A DNA stretch of 44,961 bases, from the NCBI GenBank assembly GCA_011523945.1, contig WTFU01000002.1, forward strand, positions 1 to 44,961, written 5' to 3'. Positions within the stretch are counted from its first letter, which is position 1. Each line of letters opens with the position of its first letter. Made by a program: the position numbers and the translations under genes. The notes below the pieces were generated by a model. It saw only the letters and a program-made list of their open reading frames with translations. It made no database searches and had not been told where the DNA came from. Source of the DNA: Mariniblastus sp. (GTDB taxonomy: Bacteria; Planctomycetota; Planctomycetia; Pirellulales; Pirellulaceae). Positions 16,864 to 25,302 of this stretch are shown here, piece after piece.

Positions 16864-17562
16864 ATGTCGAATTCCGACTCTGAAAACGTCGATGCTTTAC
16901 GATTAGTTGATCAATCGATGGAGCCGATCAAACAAATCACGGGATTTGCAAAGCATCACCGCGTCCCCACAACTCACAATGCTGGCGACCAAAGATTTGT
17001 CGTTGATTTGACTTTCGATGAAATTGATAATGATCTACAAACAACTTTTCGCTCACTTCGACAAGCCTACGGACTGAAGAGAAAAGAAATCCAGGTTCAC
17101 GGGCCCGATGATGGCATGGGGGTCATCACGACTCCATTCTTTAATTATGAATATCACGCAAGTCAATCAGAAGACGACCCCGGAGTGGTCATTTGGCAGC
17201 GTCTGATAACCTCCATTATGGAACCAGCCCGCATTTTTGCCGGCCCATTCGAAGAAGTCTTTGGTCAGCGATTCAACGAAATGGAAATTTCCATCAAAGA
17301 CGAACTCGATCTTGAATCCATTGTTGATCACATCGAAGAATGCGAGCCCGCCAACCTAAGCATTGATTACGACAAGGATTTGACCTGGTGCGAAATCGAG
17401 CCTGCCCAAAGTGGGATGACCATTGTGATTAAACCTCGCTCTTTGCAACTCGTCAGCCGGAAAGAAATTTCCCCTCAAGATCTGCTCAATGCGTTTTTAA
17501 AGGTACAGCAGGATTTCATCGCCACGATGAACTTATCAGGTATCCCATTCCTTGCCCAATAA
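16864..17562 (+). CDS. Conserved-looking protein of unknown family
   Basis: This 232-residue protein is acidic and soluble, with no signal peptide and no membrane segment. The N-terminal 40 residues look flexible. Residues about 43-130 have a beta-alpha pattern (RFVVDLTFDEIDNDLQTTFRSLRQAYGLKRKEI) followed by a beta-rich part with FFNYEYHASQSEDD. The last third includes DLTWCEIEPAQSGMTIVIKPRSLQLV and a C-terminal helix. I see no catalytic motif. The codon pattern and the continuous frame support a real gene. It lies 36 nt after the DinB-like gene, so co-transcription is likely. I do not recognise the family. Confidence 0.7.
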   Translation: MSNSDSENVDALRLVDQSMEPIKQITGFAKHHRVPTTHNAGDQRFVVDLTFDEIDNDLQTTFRSLRQAYGLKRKEIQVHGPDDGMGVITTPFFNYEYHASQSEDDPGVVIWQRLITSIMEPARIFAGPFEEVFGQRFNEMEISIKDELDLESIVDHIEECEPANLSIDYDKDLTWCEIEPAQSGMTIVIKPRSLQLVSRKEISPQDLLNAFLKVQQDFIATMNLSGIPFLAQ

Positions 17563-17618
17563 GCTTTGCGCACGACTCGTCCATCAGATCCAACAGAGAC
17601 ATCTACTCATAGAGCACT

Positions 17619-18215
17619 TTATTTACCCAACGCGTTCCCTGATTCACTTCTGTCAGAAACATCAACGGAATGCGAAGCTTGCCCCAGGCGACTGATCACC
17701 ACTTGAGCGGATTTGCCGTATTTGAAATCGACGTGATTTAGCTGATCTTCATTGAGTTCAAAGAAAACTTGATTCTCAATTTTCCATTGGTGCACCGCTT
17801 TGTCGCCGGAAATCTCAAAATAGAGCCATGCCTTCTTCAAATCGCGCTCGTGACCAACCCAACGCAAGGATTTAGCGACGTTTTTATCAGCATTGGATTC
17901 GTTTTGCCCTTCAGAACTGGTGATCCGAAATTTCTTAGTAATGTAAGTCTCAAGCAGCTGATCCAAATCTTCAACCTTATCCAGATCGACACTCTTTCCA
18001 GTATCCCCCTTCAGGGCTTTCTCTAGATCCGCTGGCCAAACACACAGAGCAACTTCAAAGTTGCCGGAGTTTGCATTCCAATTAACCTCCGCATGGCTCA
18101 CATGATAAGGGTGAGACGCTTGACAGTCAGCAGGCGATGAGACCACCGCTGCAACCAAAGCCACACCTAGAAAAAGCCTTTGCCGATTGATTCGCTGGCG
18201 TTTCATCTCACTCAT
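17619..18215 (-). CDS. Secreted DUF6702 protein
   Basis: This 198-residue protein has a signal peptide (RLFLGVALVAAVVSSPADC) and then the DUF6702 start pattern HPYHVSHAEVNWNANSGNFEVALCVWPADLEKAL. Later parts include LRWVGHERDLKKAWLYFEISG, and the tail is Ser/Asp-rich. The ATG at 18215 overlaps the end of the M1 peptidase gene by 8 nt; a second ATG at 18206 would leave a 1-nt gap. Either way the two are translationally coupled. DUF6702 proteins have no known activity. From memory, they recur beside M1-type peptidases in several phyla, which suggests an accessory role in the periplasm. Confidence 0.75.
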   Translation of the reverse strand: MSEMKRQRINRQRLFLGVALVAAVVSSPADCQASHPYHVSHAEVNWNANSGNFEVALCVWPADLEKALKGDTGKSVDLDKVEDLDQLLETYITKKFRITSSEGQNESNADKNVAKSLRWVGHERDLKKAWLYFEISGDKAVHQWKIENQVFFELNEDQLNHVDFKYGKSAQVVISRLGQASHSVDVSDRSESGNALGK

Positions 18216-20712
18216 TGCTTTTCCCTTTCTTCCCCGCCGGTTTCTTGGCTGCCGGTTTCTTGGCAGGAGGTTTCTTTGCGTCTAATTTTCTTTCACCAGA
18301 TTTTCCAGCCCCAGCCTTCTTCGCTTCTTCAGAAACCTGACCAAGCTTCGCAGGTTTTTTAGCGGCCTTTTTCCGATTCAAATCGGTTTTCATTGGATTA
18401 CCGCCACTTCCCCAGCGTGAACTCTTGTAGACATCAAATCGAGACTTCATGATTCGGCGCGGAAAATAGTTATTCTCCAATTCAACGTCGGCAGTTTCCA
18501 ACCGCGGATCGAGTACGAGTGATTTAATCGGCTTTTGCGTCATCAGCAACTTTGTGACTTTCAGATTGTCTTTTCTCCAAATCTCAGCCGGAATTCGCAC
18601 GTGCTGCTTTGTGCCGTCTTCGAATTCCGCATCGATAATCACGGGCATGACCAAACCGCCAATATTTTCAATCGTGATGAGATAAAAATTTCTTTTCATC
18701 CCGATCAACTCCCTCTCCTCCTCGGTAAGCGACTTTATAAAACTCTCATAACTCCTTCGCTCTTCCGGTGTAACATCCAGAGAATCATAACTGTTATAAA
18801 AGTCCTTCAACTCAGGATATCGATCCGCTCGTTTCACCAAGTCTTTATTCAACGCTTCTGAATTCGATTCAGGTATCCCGTCCCGTTCTGCCCGACGGAT
18901 CTTCTTTTCTACTACAGGATTCTTCGTGTTGATATTTAACTGCCGAACATCGGTGATTGCGAGGTCTACGTGTTCATTCGAATAAAACCAACCTCTCCAG
19001 AACCAATCTAAGTCAATTCCTGACGCATCCTCCATCGTCCGAAAAAAGTCGGCCGGCATCGGTCGTTTAAACTTCCACCTCTTCGCATATTCTTTGAAAG
19101 CATAGTCAAACAGTTCGCGGCCAAGCACCGTTTCCCGCAATACGTTGAGAGCAGTCGCCGGCTTTGAATAACCATTAGGACCAAACTGAAGAATTGACTC
19201 CGAGTTGGTCATGATCGGTACCTGATTCGGACTTCGCATATAGCCCACAATATCACGAGGCTCTCCCCGGCGCGACGGATAACCTTCTTCCCACTCCTGC
19301 TCTGACAGATATTGCAAAAACGTATTGATCCCCTCATCCATCCAGGTCCACTGCCTCTCGTCGGTATTCACGATCATTGGAAAATAATTATGCCCCACCT
19401 CGTGAATAATCACGGAAATCAATCCGTATTTGGTACTCGCCGAGTAGGTCCCATCTTTCTCCGGCCGAGGGCCGTTGAAACAGATCATGGGATACTCCAT
19501 TCCACCGACCGGTCCGTTTACCGAAATCGCGACGGGGTAGGGGTAGTCAAACGTATAACGCGAATAAACTTCTAACGTATGAATAATCGCGTGTGTCGAA
19601 TACTTGCTCCACAATGGCTCGCCTTCATTTGGATAAAACGACATCGCCATCACAGGATAGTCACCAACGTTGTGCTGCATTGCATCCCAAATGAACTTTC
19701 GGGAAGAGGCGAATGCAAAATCACGAACTTGATCAGCTTTGAAAATCCAGGTCTTCGTGCCATCCGGCTTACTCGACTCGTTCTTTTTTGCTTCTTCGGG
19801 AGTGATAATGAAAATCGGCTTTTTGGTCGATTTTGCCTGCTCCAGCCTCTCCCGCTGTGATTCTGTGAGAACCTGCTCAGGATTCAAAAGCGTACCTGTT
19901 GAAGCGACCACATGATCATTGGGAGCGGTAATACGGACGACGTAATCTCCCATCTCGAGTGTAAATTCTCCACGTCCAAGAAATTGCTTATGCTGCCAAC
20001 CCGTTGTATCCGTGTAGGCACACAGACGAGGAAACCACTGAGCGACCTCGTAAATGTAATTCCCATCTTCTTCAAAGAACTCGCAACCACTTCGCCCGCG
20101 GAGAATGCGTGAATTATTGATTTCATAATTCCAATCGACCTGAAACTGAAACGTCTGCCCAGGCTCCAAAACCTCCGGCAGATCAACACGCATCATTGTT
20201 TTCACGATCGTATGCTTGAGCCCTTTTTTTGTGCTCGCATCTTCACATCGAGTGATGTGGAACCCGCCATCAAACACTTCTTTCGCCAACATCGTTTTTA
20301 AACTGCCAAATCCTAATCCAGCAATGTTGTCCGTCGTCGTTGTCAGATTAGCATCCGAGTTCGGTCGGTGAATATTGGCATCGAGCTGTAACCACAGATA
20401 GGAAAGACGATCTTTACTGTTGTTGGTATAAGTAATGACTTCTTTACCAAACAATTCTTGCGTTTCATCGTTCAGACGAATGTCAATTTCGTAATCAACC
20501 TTCTGCTGCCAGTAATCACTACCGGGCGCTCCAGACGCAGCACGCTCTCGATTGGGAGTGGGAAGGATCTCCTCCAACTGACGGAACTTATCTTCTTGGT
20601 TGAATTTTTGAATCTTTGATTCCTGGCCATGCAAACCTGGAACGAACAAAAGTCCGACACAAAACGCCACAAAGAAAGCGAACCCCAAAACCCGAACCGA
20701 TTGATATCTCAT
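18208..20712 (-). CDS. Secreted M1-family metallopeptidase with Lys-rich tail
   Basis: This 834-residue gluzincin has the zinc motif HEVGH (His437, His441) with Glu460 exactly 18 residues later (WMDEG), and a GGMEYP exopeptidase-type loop at 403-408 in place of GAMEN. The N-terminal segment is a signal peptide (LGFAFFVAFCVGLLFVPGLHG). Residues about 65-290 form the beta-rich M1 N-domain. The last 61 residues are low-complexity Lys/Ala/Pro (KKPPAKKPAAKKPAGKK). The start is the ATG at 20712, supported by AAGG 7 nt upstream, rather than an earlier GTG at 20733. The gene overlaps the DUF6702 gene. It probably trims peptides in the periplasm or at the surface, and the basic tail could tether it to anionic polymers. 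Confidence 0.9.
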   Translation of the reverse strand: MRYQSVRVLGFAFFVAFCVGLLFVPGLHGQESKIQKFNQEDKFRQLEEILPTPNRERAASGAPGSDYWQQKVDYEIDIRLNDETQELFGKEVITYTNNSKDRLSYLWLQLDANIHRPNSDANLTTTTDNIAGLGFGSLKTMLAKEVFDGGFHITRCEDASTKKGLKHTIVKTMMRVDLPEVLEPGQTFQFQVDWNYEINNSRILRGRSGCEFFEEDGNYIYEVAQWFPRLCAYTDTTGWQHKQFLGRGEFTLEMGDYVVRITAPNDHVVASTGTLLNPEQVLTESQRERLEQAKSTKKPIFIITPEEAKKNESSKPDGTKTWIFKADQVRDFAFASSRKFIWDAMQHNVGDYPVMAMSFYPNEGEPLWSKYSTHAIIHTLEVYSRYTFDYPYPVAISVNGPVGGMEYPMICFNGPRPEKDGTYSASTKYGLISVIIHEVGHNYFPMIVNTDERQWTWMDEGINTFLQYLSEQEWEEGYPSRRGEPRDIVGYMRSPNQVPIMTNSESILQFGPNGYSKPATALNVLRETVLGRELFDYAFKEYAKRWKFKRPMPADFFRTMEDASGIDLDWFWRGWFYSNEHVDLAITDVRQLNINTKNPVVEKKIRRAERDGIPESNSEALNKDLVKRADRYPELKDFYNSYDSLDVTPEERRSYESFIKSLTEEERELIGMKRNFYLITIENIGGLVMPVIIDAEFEDGTKQHVRIPAEIWRKDNLKVTKLLMTQKPIKSLVLDPRLETADVELENNYFPRRIMKSRFDVYKSSRWGSGGNPMKTDLNRKKAAKKPAKLGQVSEEAKKAGAGKSGERKLDAKKPPAKKPAAKKPAGKKGKSNE

Positions 20713-21642
20713 TTGAAAACCTTGACAAATCACAGCATTGAACTCATAGAAAATTAAATCTAATCAAAGACTCTACTATATTACGCTGGACATGCCGCTT
20801 CGGGTGCCCTTTATTGCAAATCGTGGCAGGATTAATCGATTACTGAACGATTTTGAGGTTTAGCCCCCGGACTCTCAATTCTGAACCGTGAAAGCGATTA
20901 TAGATTTGAACGGTCCTAGACTCTAAATCGCCGCTCCCACTCCAAACCGGTTTCTGGTTAACAGTGTAAACTTCGCACTATTTTTACTTTGGCTATCCCT
21001 TCCACGTTTGCAGCCAAGCCCGAAAACAATTCTTCCGTCATTCGCTTCAATTCGCGGCCGACCAATTCACGACGACATCCTGCGTATTGGCAATGTAGCG
21101 GCAATAAAAACGCCCTGCTTCGATTAGCATGACTGACCATTTGCCACCATCGCAAAAGACTCTGTTGTTCAAACCCATCCCAATAACCCGGTAAAACGGG
21201 GGACGCAAAGAAACCAGACCACTGAACTGAAATATCGAAAGAGGCCGGTGTTTAGCAGGTTATTACCAGTTCTAATGCTCTACTTTCTACCGAATCAAAA
21301 ACCGCGTTCCTCCTAAGGTGCGATACACCACGCGCGAACAAGTCTATTCTGCCGTTGACTTTAAGAATTTCAAAAAAAACTTGAATTCATTTCCAACGCA
21401 TACAAGCGGTAGAAACCCCATAAAAAGAATAAAAACACCACCAAAGCGGCCTCAAAGGCATTTTTTCAACCACTAAACCAATATCGCCATCAACCCGTAT
21501 CGCTTACCCCTTTTTTTTGATTTGTTTAGCCCGCAAAAACACCCCATCTTGTTGACAGACCTTAAAATTCAACATAACTTTTCAGCTGTTAAATCAACCC
21601 TTTCACATCGTTTTCGATTCTAAGAGATAGGAGACCCATTTC
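20713..21642. other. Long intergenic region (divergent promoters)
   Basis: About 930 nt lie between the divergent M1 peptidase and Cys-rich genes. Short frames, such as a 65-codon one on the minus strand at 20958-21155, show no family pattern and no ribosome binding site. The right 250 nt are A-rich on the plus strand and hold the promoter of the Cys-rich gene. I see no tRNA-like or terminator-like structure. A small RNA cannot be excluded. Confidence 0.4.
21552..21580 (+). promoter_or_regulatory. Sigma-70-like promoter for the Cys-rich repeat gene
   Basis: A perfect TTGACA (21552-21557) is separated by 17 nt from TAACTT (21575-21580). Transcription would start near 21587, giving a leader of about 55 nt that contains the AGGAG at 21629-21633. 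This is the best promoter in the window. Confidence 0.6.
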
Positions 21643-22218
21643 ATGAATCGCGTTATTTGTTCGCTGATCGTATTCAGCCTGTTCTTGGTGGCCAACTCGG
21701 CTGACGCTGCTGGTCCACTTTTTAAGAAGCGCTGTTGCGCTCCTGCACCTTCTTGCTGCACTCCAGCACCAGCAACTTGCTGTGACGCTGATCCTTGCTG
21801 CAAAACTCGCGTTGGCCTCATGGACCGCCTCAAGGCGCGTAAATGCTGCCAGCCTGCACCAGCTCCTTGCTGTGCAGAAGTTGCAGATCCTTGCTGCAAA
21901 ACTCGCGTTGGTCTTATGGCTCGCCTAAAAGCACGCAAATGCTGCAAGCCTGATCCTTGCTGCGCTCCAGTAGAAGCTGCTGAGCCAGTTCCAGCCGAGC
22001 CAGTTGCTGAAGTCGCAACTGCTTGCTGCGAAGCTGATCCATGCTGCAAGAAGCGTGTTGGAATCATGGAACGACTTCGCGCACGTAAGTGCTGCAAGCC
22101 AGATCCATGCTGCGAAACTGCTCCTGTTGAGCCAGTCGCAACTGCATGCTGCAAGAAGCGCGTTGGCGTTGTTGCAAAGCTTAAAGCTCGCAAGTGCTGC
22201 AATCCAAACCCTTGCTAA
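21643..22218 (+). CDS. Secreted double-cysteine repeat protein
   Basis: This 191-residue protein has a clear signal peptide (MNRVICSLIVFSLFLVANSADA). The mature part contains 31 Cys, 30 of them in 15 adjacent Cys-Cys pairs. Four copies of an 18-residue unit, CC-K[T/K]RVG[L/I/V][M/V]x[R/K]L[K/R]ARK-CC, lie at residues 52-69, 84-101, 134-151 and 169-186. They are joined by short Pro/Ala/Asp linkers (PDPCC, PAPAPCC) and one Glu/Pro/Val-rich spacer. Each unit is a basic amphipathic segment between two cysteine pairs. AGGAG lies 9 nt before the ATG; a strong promoter and terminator make it a single-gene transcript. I know no named family. A disulfide-linked wall component fits reports that planctomycete walls are cysteine-rich; metal binding is an alternative. 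Confidence 0.8.
   Translation: MNRVICSLIVFSLFLVANSADAAGPLFKKRCCAPAPSCCTPAPATCCDADPCCKTRVGLMDRLKARKCCQPAPAPCCAEVADPCCKTRVGLMARLKARKCCKPDPCCAPVEAAEPVPAEPVAEVATACCEADPCCKKRVGIMERLRARKCCKPDPCCETAPVEPVATACCKKRVGVVAKLKARKCCNPNPC
21796..22200 (+). repeat. Four in-frame repeats encoding the CC-RVGLM-RLKARK-CC unit
   Basis: The units lie at 21796-21849, 21892-21945, 22042-22095 and 22147-22200. Copies 1 and 2 share nearly identical DNA around CTTGCTGCAAAACTCGCGTT, while copies 3 and 4 have diverged at synonymous positions. Spacing is uneven (96, 150 and 105 nt between starts). The pattern is coding duplication, not a CRISPR array. Confidence 0.85.
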
Positions 22219-22245
22219 TTCGCAAGTTTAAAATTGCAAAAAGCA

Positions 22246-22277
22246 AGCCGAGCCTGATTTCAGGCTCGGCTTTTTTT
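22246..22277 (+). terminator. Intrinsic terminator after the Cys-rich gene
   Basis: A stem of AGCCGAGCCTG pairs with CAGGCTCGGCT around a 4-nt ATTT loop and runs into seven T. It lies 28 nt after the stop. Confidence 0.92.
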
Positions 22278-22357
22278 GTACCATGAAACTCTCGACAAAA
22301 CAGACGTTCTTCCACACCGGATAAAACCCCGTTTTTCCTCGATCAGGAAACCATTCA

Positions 22358-23326
22358 ATGGCGCAGCTTGGGCTTGGCATGGCATCTCTCGGCCGCCCCG
22401 GATACATCAATCTCGGGCACGGCCAAGATTTAAAGCACGACTACTCAATCGAATCCGTTCGACGCAATGCATTCAAGGTGCTCAACAAGGCTTGGCAATC
22501 AGGCATTCGCCACTTCGACGTTGCACGATCTTACGGCCGCGCAGAGGAGTTTGTTTCTCAATGGATTAGCGACAAGTCCATCACCCCGCATGACATAACT
22601 GTCAGTTCCAAATGGGGCTATACTTACACCGCCGCGTGGAAAGTCCAAACCCCTGAAGGAGTAGCACATGAAGTTAAAAGGCACGAACTGCCAGTTCTTC
22701 AAAGACAATACGCCACCTCCCTCAGGCACCTTGGGGATCACTTAAAAATTTACCAGATTCACTCCGCCACCAGTGAAAGTGGCGTTCTTAAAAACCAGGC
22801 CGTCCTCGAATTCCTTGGGCGAATTCGTCAAACTGGAATGTTGATTGGACTGTCAGTTTCGGGACCAACCCAATCCGAAACCATCGAAGAAGCACTTACC
22901 CTTGAGGTTAATGGTGAACGATTATTCCAATCGATCCAGGCAACGTGGAATCTGCTTGAACGATCCGCTGAACCCGCTCTTCAAAAAGCTCACGACCATG
23001 GACTAAAAGTCATTATCAAGGAGTCAGTCGCCAACGGCAGGCTCACTTCCCGTAACCAATGTCCCAATTTTCATTCAAAGAAACAACAACTTAGGCAACT
23101 TGCTCGCAACCACCAATCCACCATTGACGCAATCAGTATCGCTGCCGCAATGAACCGTCCGTGGGCAGACGTCGTCCTAAGCGGTGCAACAACCACCGCA
23201 CAAGTCGAATCCAATATTATGGCAAACACGCTTCAGTGGGACGAAAAGCTCGAATGCCAAACTTCCAAATTTGTTGAAGCCCCGACTGATTACTGGCACT
23301 CCCGCGCTCAACTCACCTGGAATTAA
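22358..23326 (+). CDS. Aldo/keto reductase
   Basis: This 322-residue (beta/alpha)8 NAD(P)H-dependent reductase has the catalytic tetrad Asp54 and Tyr59 (HFDVARSYGRAE), Lys85 (SSKWGYTY) and His135 (YQIHSAT). The C-terminal part has a nicotinamide-side VIIKESVANGRL strand and a DVVLSGATT block before the cofactor phosphate site. AGGAAA lies about 8 nt before the ATG. The substrate is not predictable. The gene ends exactly where the convergent ABC ATPase gene ends, with no intergenic base. Confidence 0.9.
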   Translation: MAQLGLGMASLGRPGYINLGHGQDLKHDYSIESVRRNAFKVLNKAWQSGIRHFDVARSYGRAEEFVSQWISDKSITPHDITVSSKWGYTYTAAWKVQTPEGVAHEVKRHELPVLQRQYATSLRHLGDHLKIYQIHSATSESGVLKNQAVLEFLGRIRQTGMLIGLSVSGPTQSETIEEALTLEVNGERLFQSIQATWNLLERSAEPALQKAHDHGLKVIIKESVANGRLTSRNQCPNFHSKKQQLRQLARNHQSTIDAISIAAAMNRPWADVVLSGATTTAQVESNIMANTLQWDEKLECQTSKFVEAPTDYWHSRAQLTWN

Positions 23327-24283
23327 TTACGCACTGCCAGTTCCCGACGAACCGCCAGACTCCGGCCTGGCGATCTTCACAAAGATGTCATGCAATGATG
23401 GCTTCACTACCTCAAAGTGCTTGATTGCCCGCAGCGTTGAAAGTCGACACAACACACCCTGAACACTCTCCGGATGATCCAGCCGAAATCGATGAAAGCG
23501 TCCATCAAAACGGACTTCAGAAATTCCTTCTATCGTGGGTACAGGGGCTTCCCCAAGCTCGTTAGCTCCACCGTCTTCTGGAAACTTATCGATTTGAATA
23601 CGCACTTCATCTGCTGGGTAATCTGCCTGAATCGAACGAAGCGTTCCGTCGAGCACCTTCCTCCCACGGAAAATCATAAAAATGGTATCGCACATTTTTT
23701 CAGCCATTTCCATGTCATGCGTCGAGAACACAATCGTTGTTCCATTCTCTCGCAAACTTAGCACGGCAGCTCTTAATGAATCTAGATTGACCGGATCCAG
23801 TCCGCTAAAAGGCTCGTCAAGAATCACTAACCGCGGCTTGGCAACAACCGCCGAAATAAACTGAATCTTCTGAGCCATTCCTTTGGACAACGCGTCCACC
23901 CGTTTATTCGCCCACTCGGAAGCACCGAGGCGATCTAACCAAAAATCTATCTCTGGCTGGCAATCATAAAAACCCTTGAGCCTCGCATAGTACTTAAGAA
24001 CATTTCGAACCTTCATTCGTTTGTAGAGGCCACGCTCTTCCGGAAGATAGCCGAGCCGGTTGTCTGCCGTCCTACCTTGCGACTCCCCAAGCACCGTCAC
24101 GGATCCCTCGTCCGGCTGAAAGATTCTCAAAATCATCCGTAAGGTTGTTGTCTTGCCCGACCCATTTGGTCCAATAAATCCGTAAATTGCGCCCTCTGGA
24201 ACAGCCAGATCAATCTGGTCAACAGCCGTCTGCTTCCCAAACCGTTTGGTCACTTGATTCAATTCTATTGCATAGTTTGTCAT
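23327..24283 (-). CDS. ABC transporter ATP-binding protein (ABC-2 exporter type)
   Basis: This 318-residue ATPase has Walker A GPNGSGKT at 38-45, the Q-loop region YLPEERGLYKRM, the signature LSKGMAQKIQ at 132-141, and Walker B LVILDEP at 152-158 with the D-loop SGLD, then the switch His in FSTHD. The C-terminal 100 residues resemble the DUF4162 extension of NatA/ABC-2 ATPases. These usually work with a membrane permease encoded next door, but no such gene is adjacent: the upstream minus-strand neighbour is an ion channel and the downstream neighbour is convergent. The permease must be elsewhere, or this is an orphan subunit. Confidence 0.92.
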   Translation of the reverse strand: MTNYAIELNQVTKRFGKQTAVDQIDLAVPEGAIYGFIGPNGSGKTTTLRMILRIFQPDEGSVTVLGESQGRTADNRLGYLPEERGLYKRMKVRNVLKYYARLKGFYDCQPEIDFWLDRLGASEWANKRVDALSKGMAQKIQFISAVVAKPRLVILDEPFSGLDPVNLDSLRAAVLSLRENGTTIVFSTHDMEMAEKMCDTIFMIFRGRKVLDGTLRSIQADYPADEVRIQIDKFPEDGGANELGEAPVPTIEGISEVRFDGRFHRFRLDHPESVQGVLCRLSTLRAIKHFEVVKPSLHDIFVKIARPESGGSSGTGSA

Positions 24284-24438
24284 AAATTTTGAATCGCCAT
24301 TATTACGGAATGACAGAACATTAGCTTAGCGACAGTTCTCCAAAGTCCAAATTGTAACGCCCTCTTCAAACCCTCAACAGTTCAACACCTCAACAGCTGG
24401 ACACCCGCGTTCGAACGCCATGCCTCCGCAACGAGCAA

Positions 24439-25302
24439 CTACATTTCACCACCACAATACTTGCAAAAGACCGCATCATCATCATGATCCTCTGTCAGAC
24501 ACGAAGGACATGAAACTGTTGAAATCACACGTCGCCTTTTTCGATCCAAAACCTCCGCCGACACAAACCCAGTAGGCACAATGATCAAGCTATAACCCAC
24601 CAAAATAAGAATGGCTGAGATAAACTGACCGGCAGTCGTCTTCGGAACAATATCACCAAAACCAACCGTGGTCATCGTAACAATTGCCCAATAAATCCCC
24701 AACGGAATCGACGTAAATTTTGATTCCGAATCAAAGGTACTTTCAACGTCATACATGATCGTGCCAGCAATCGTGACAATGATTAGCACCACCATGATGA
24801 AAACTACAATTTTCCCGCGGGCACGCCAGATGGCATTCCCCAAATCCTCACCCTCTCGCTGAAACCAGGATAGATTGAGAATACGAAAGACCCTCAACAA
24901 CCTCAGCGAACGAATTGCCGCAAACGCACTCGCATGCCCACTTGCGCTGGAAAACAGCAACAAGAGATATTCGGGAAGAATTGCCAGCAGATCGACAATT
25001 CCCCAAAAACTAAAAATAAATCGCCAAGGTTTTTTTACGCAATAAATTCGGAGTGCGTATTCAATCGTAAACAACCCAGTGAAAACCCAACTCGCCCAGA
25101 ATAGCGCGTCGTTCCAGGGATTCTCAAGCCCATCTACTTTTTCAAATCCGTTTACTGTTTCTAAACTATTCGAGATAACGCTTAGGACAATTACAATTAA
25201 CAGTCCCATATCAAACAGCCAACCTTGCGTGGTGTGGGCGCCGAAAATTATCTCGTGCATCTTCTCTTGCACGGTCTGTTCTTCTCGATTTTTATGAGAC
25301 AT
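24439..25302 (-). CDS. Voltage-gated-type K+ channel with C-terminal zinc ribbon
   Basis: This 287-residue six-helix channel has S1 (LFDMGLLIVIVLSVIS), S2 and S3, then an S4-like helix with spaced arginines (AIRSLRLLRVFRILNLSW). S5 (IVVFIMVVLIIVTIAG), the pore and filter TMTTVGFGDIVP, and S6 (SAILILVGYSLIIVPTG) follow. TVGFGD marks K+ selectivity. The last 25 residues hold Cys265/268 and Cys280/283 (CPSC...CKYCG), a small zinc ribbon that would lie in the cytoplasm. Prokaryotic Kv channels such as KvAP normally lack it. No ribosome binding site is visible. The channel probably sets membrane potential or K+ flux, and the ribbon may sense metal, redox state or a partner. Confidence 0.9.
   Translation of the reverse strand: MSHKNREEQTVQEKMHEIIFGAHTTQGWLFDMGLLIVIVLSVISNSLETVNGFEKVDGLENPWNDALFWASWVFTGLFTIEYALRIYCVKKPWRFIFSFWGIVDLLAILPEYLLLLFSSASGHASAFAAIRSLRLLRVFRILNLSWFQREGEDLGNAIWRARGKIVVFIMVVLIIVTIAGTIMYDVESTFDSESKFTSIPLGIYWAIVTMTTVGFGDIVPKTTAGQFISAILILVGYSLIIVPTGFVSAEVLDRKRRRVISTVSCPSCLTEDHDDDAVFCKYCGGEM

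Noticed and set aside
20958..21155. A 65-codon minus-strand frame in the long intergenic region
   Set aside because: No ribosome site, no recognisable pattern and chance-like composition. Kept only as part of the gap description.
21796..22200. Regular DNA repeats resembling a CRISPR array
   Set aside because: The repeats are in frame, spaced unevenly, diverged at synonymous positions and lie inside a coding sequence.
21603..22202. A 199-codon minus-strand frame opposite the Cys-rich gene
   Set aside because: It mirrors the repeats of the plus-strand gene (TGCTGC reads as GCAGCA) and gives a low-complexity Gln/Ala/Ser protein with no signal or start site. The plus strand has promoter, ribosome site, signal peptide and terminator.
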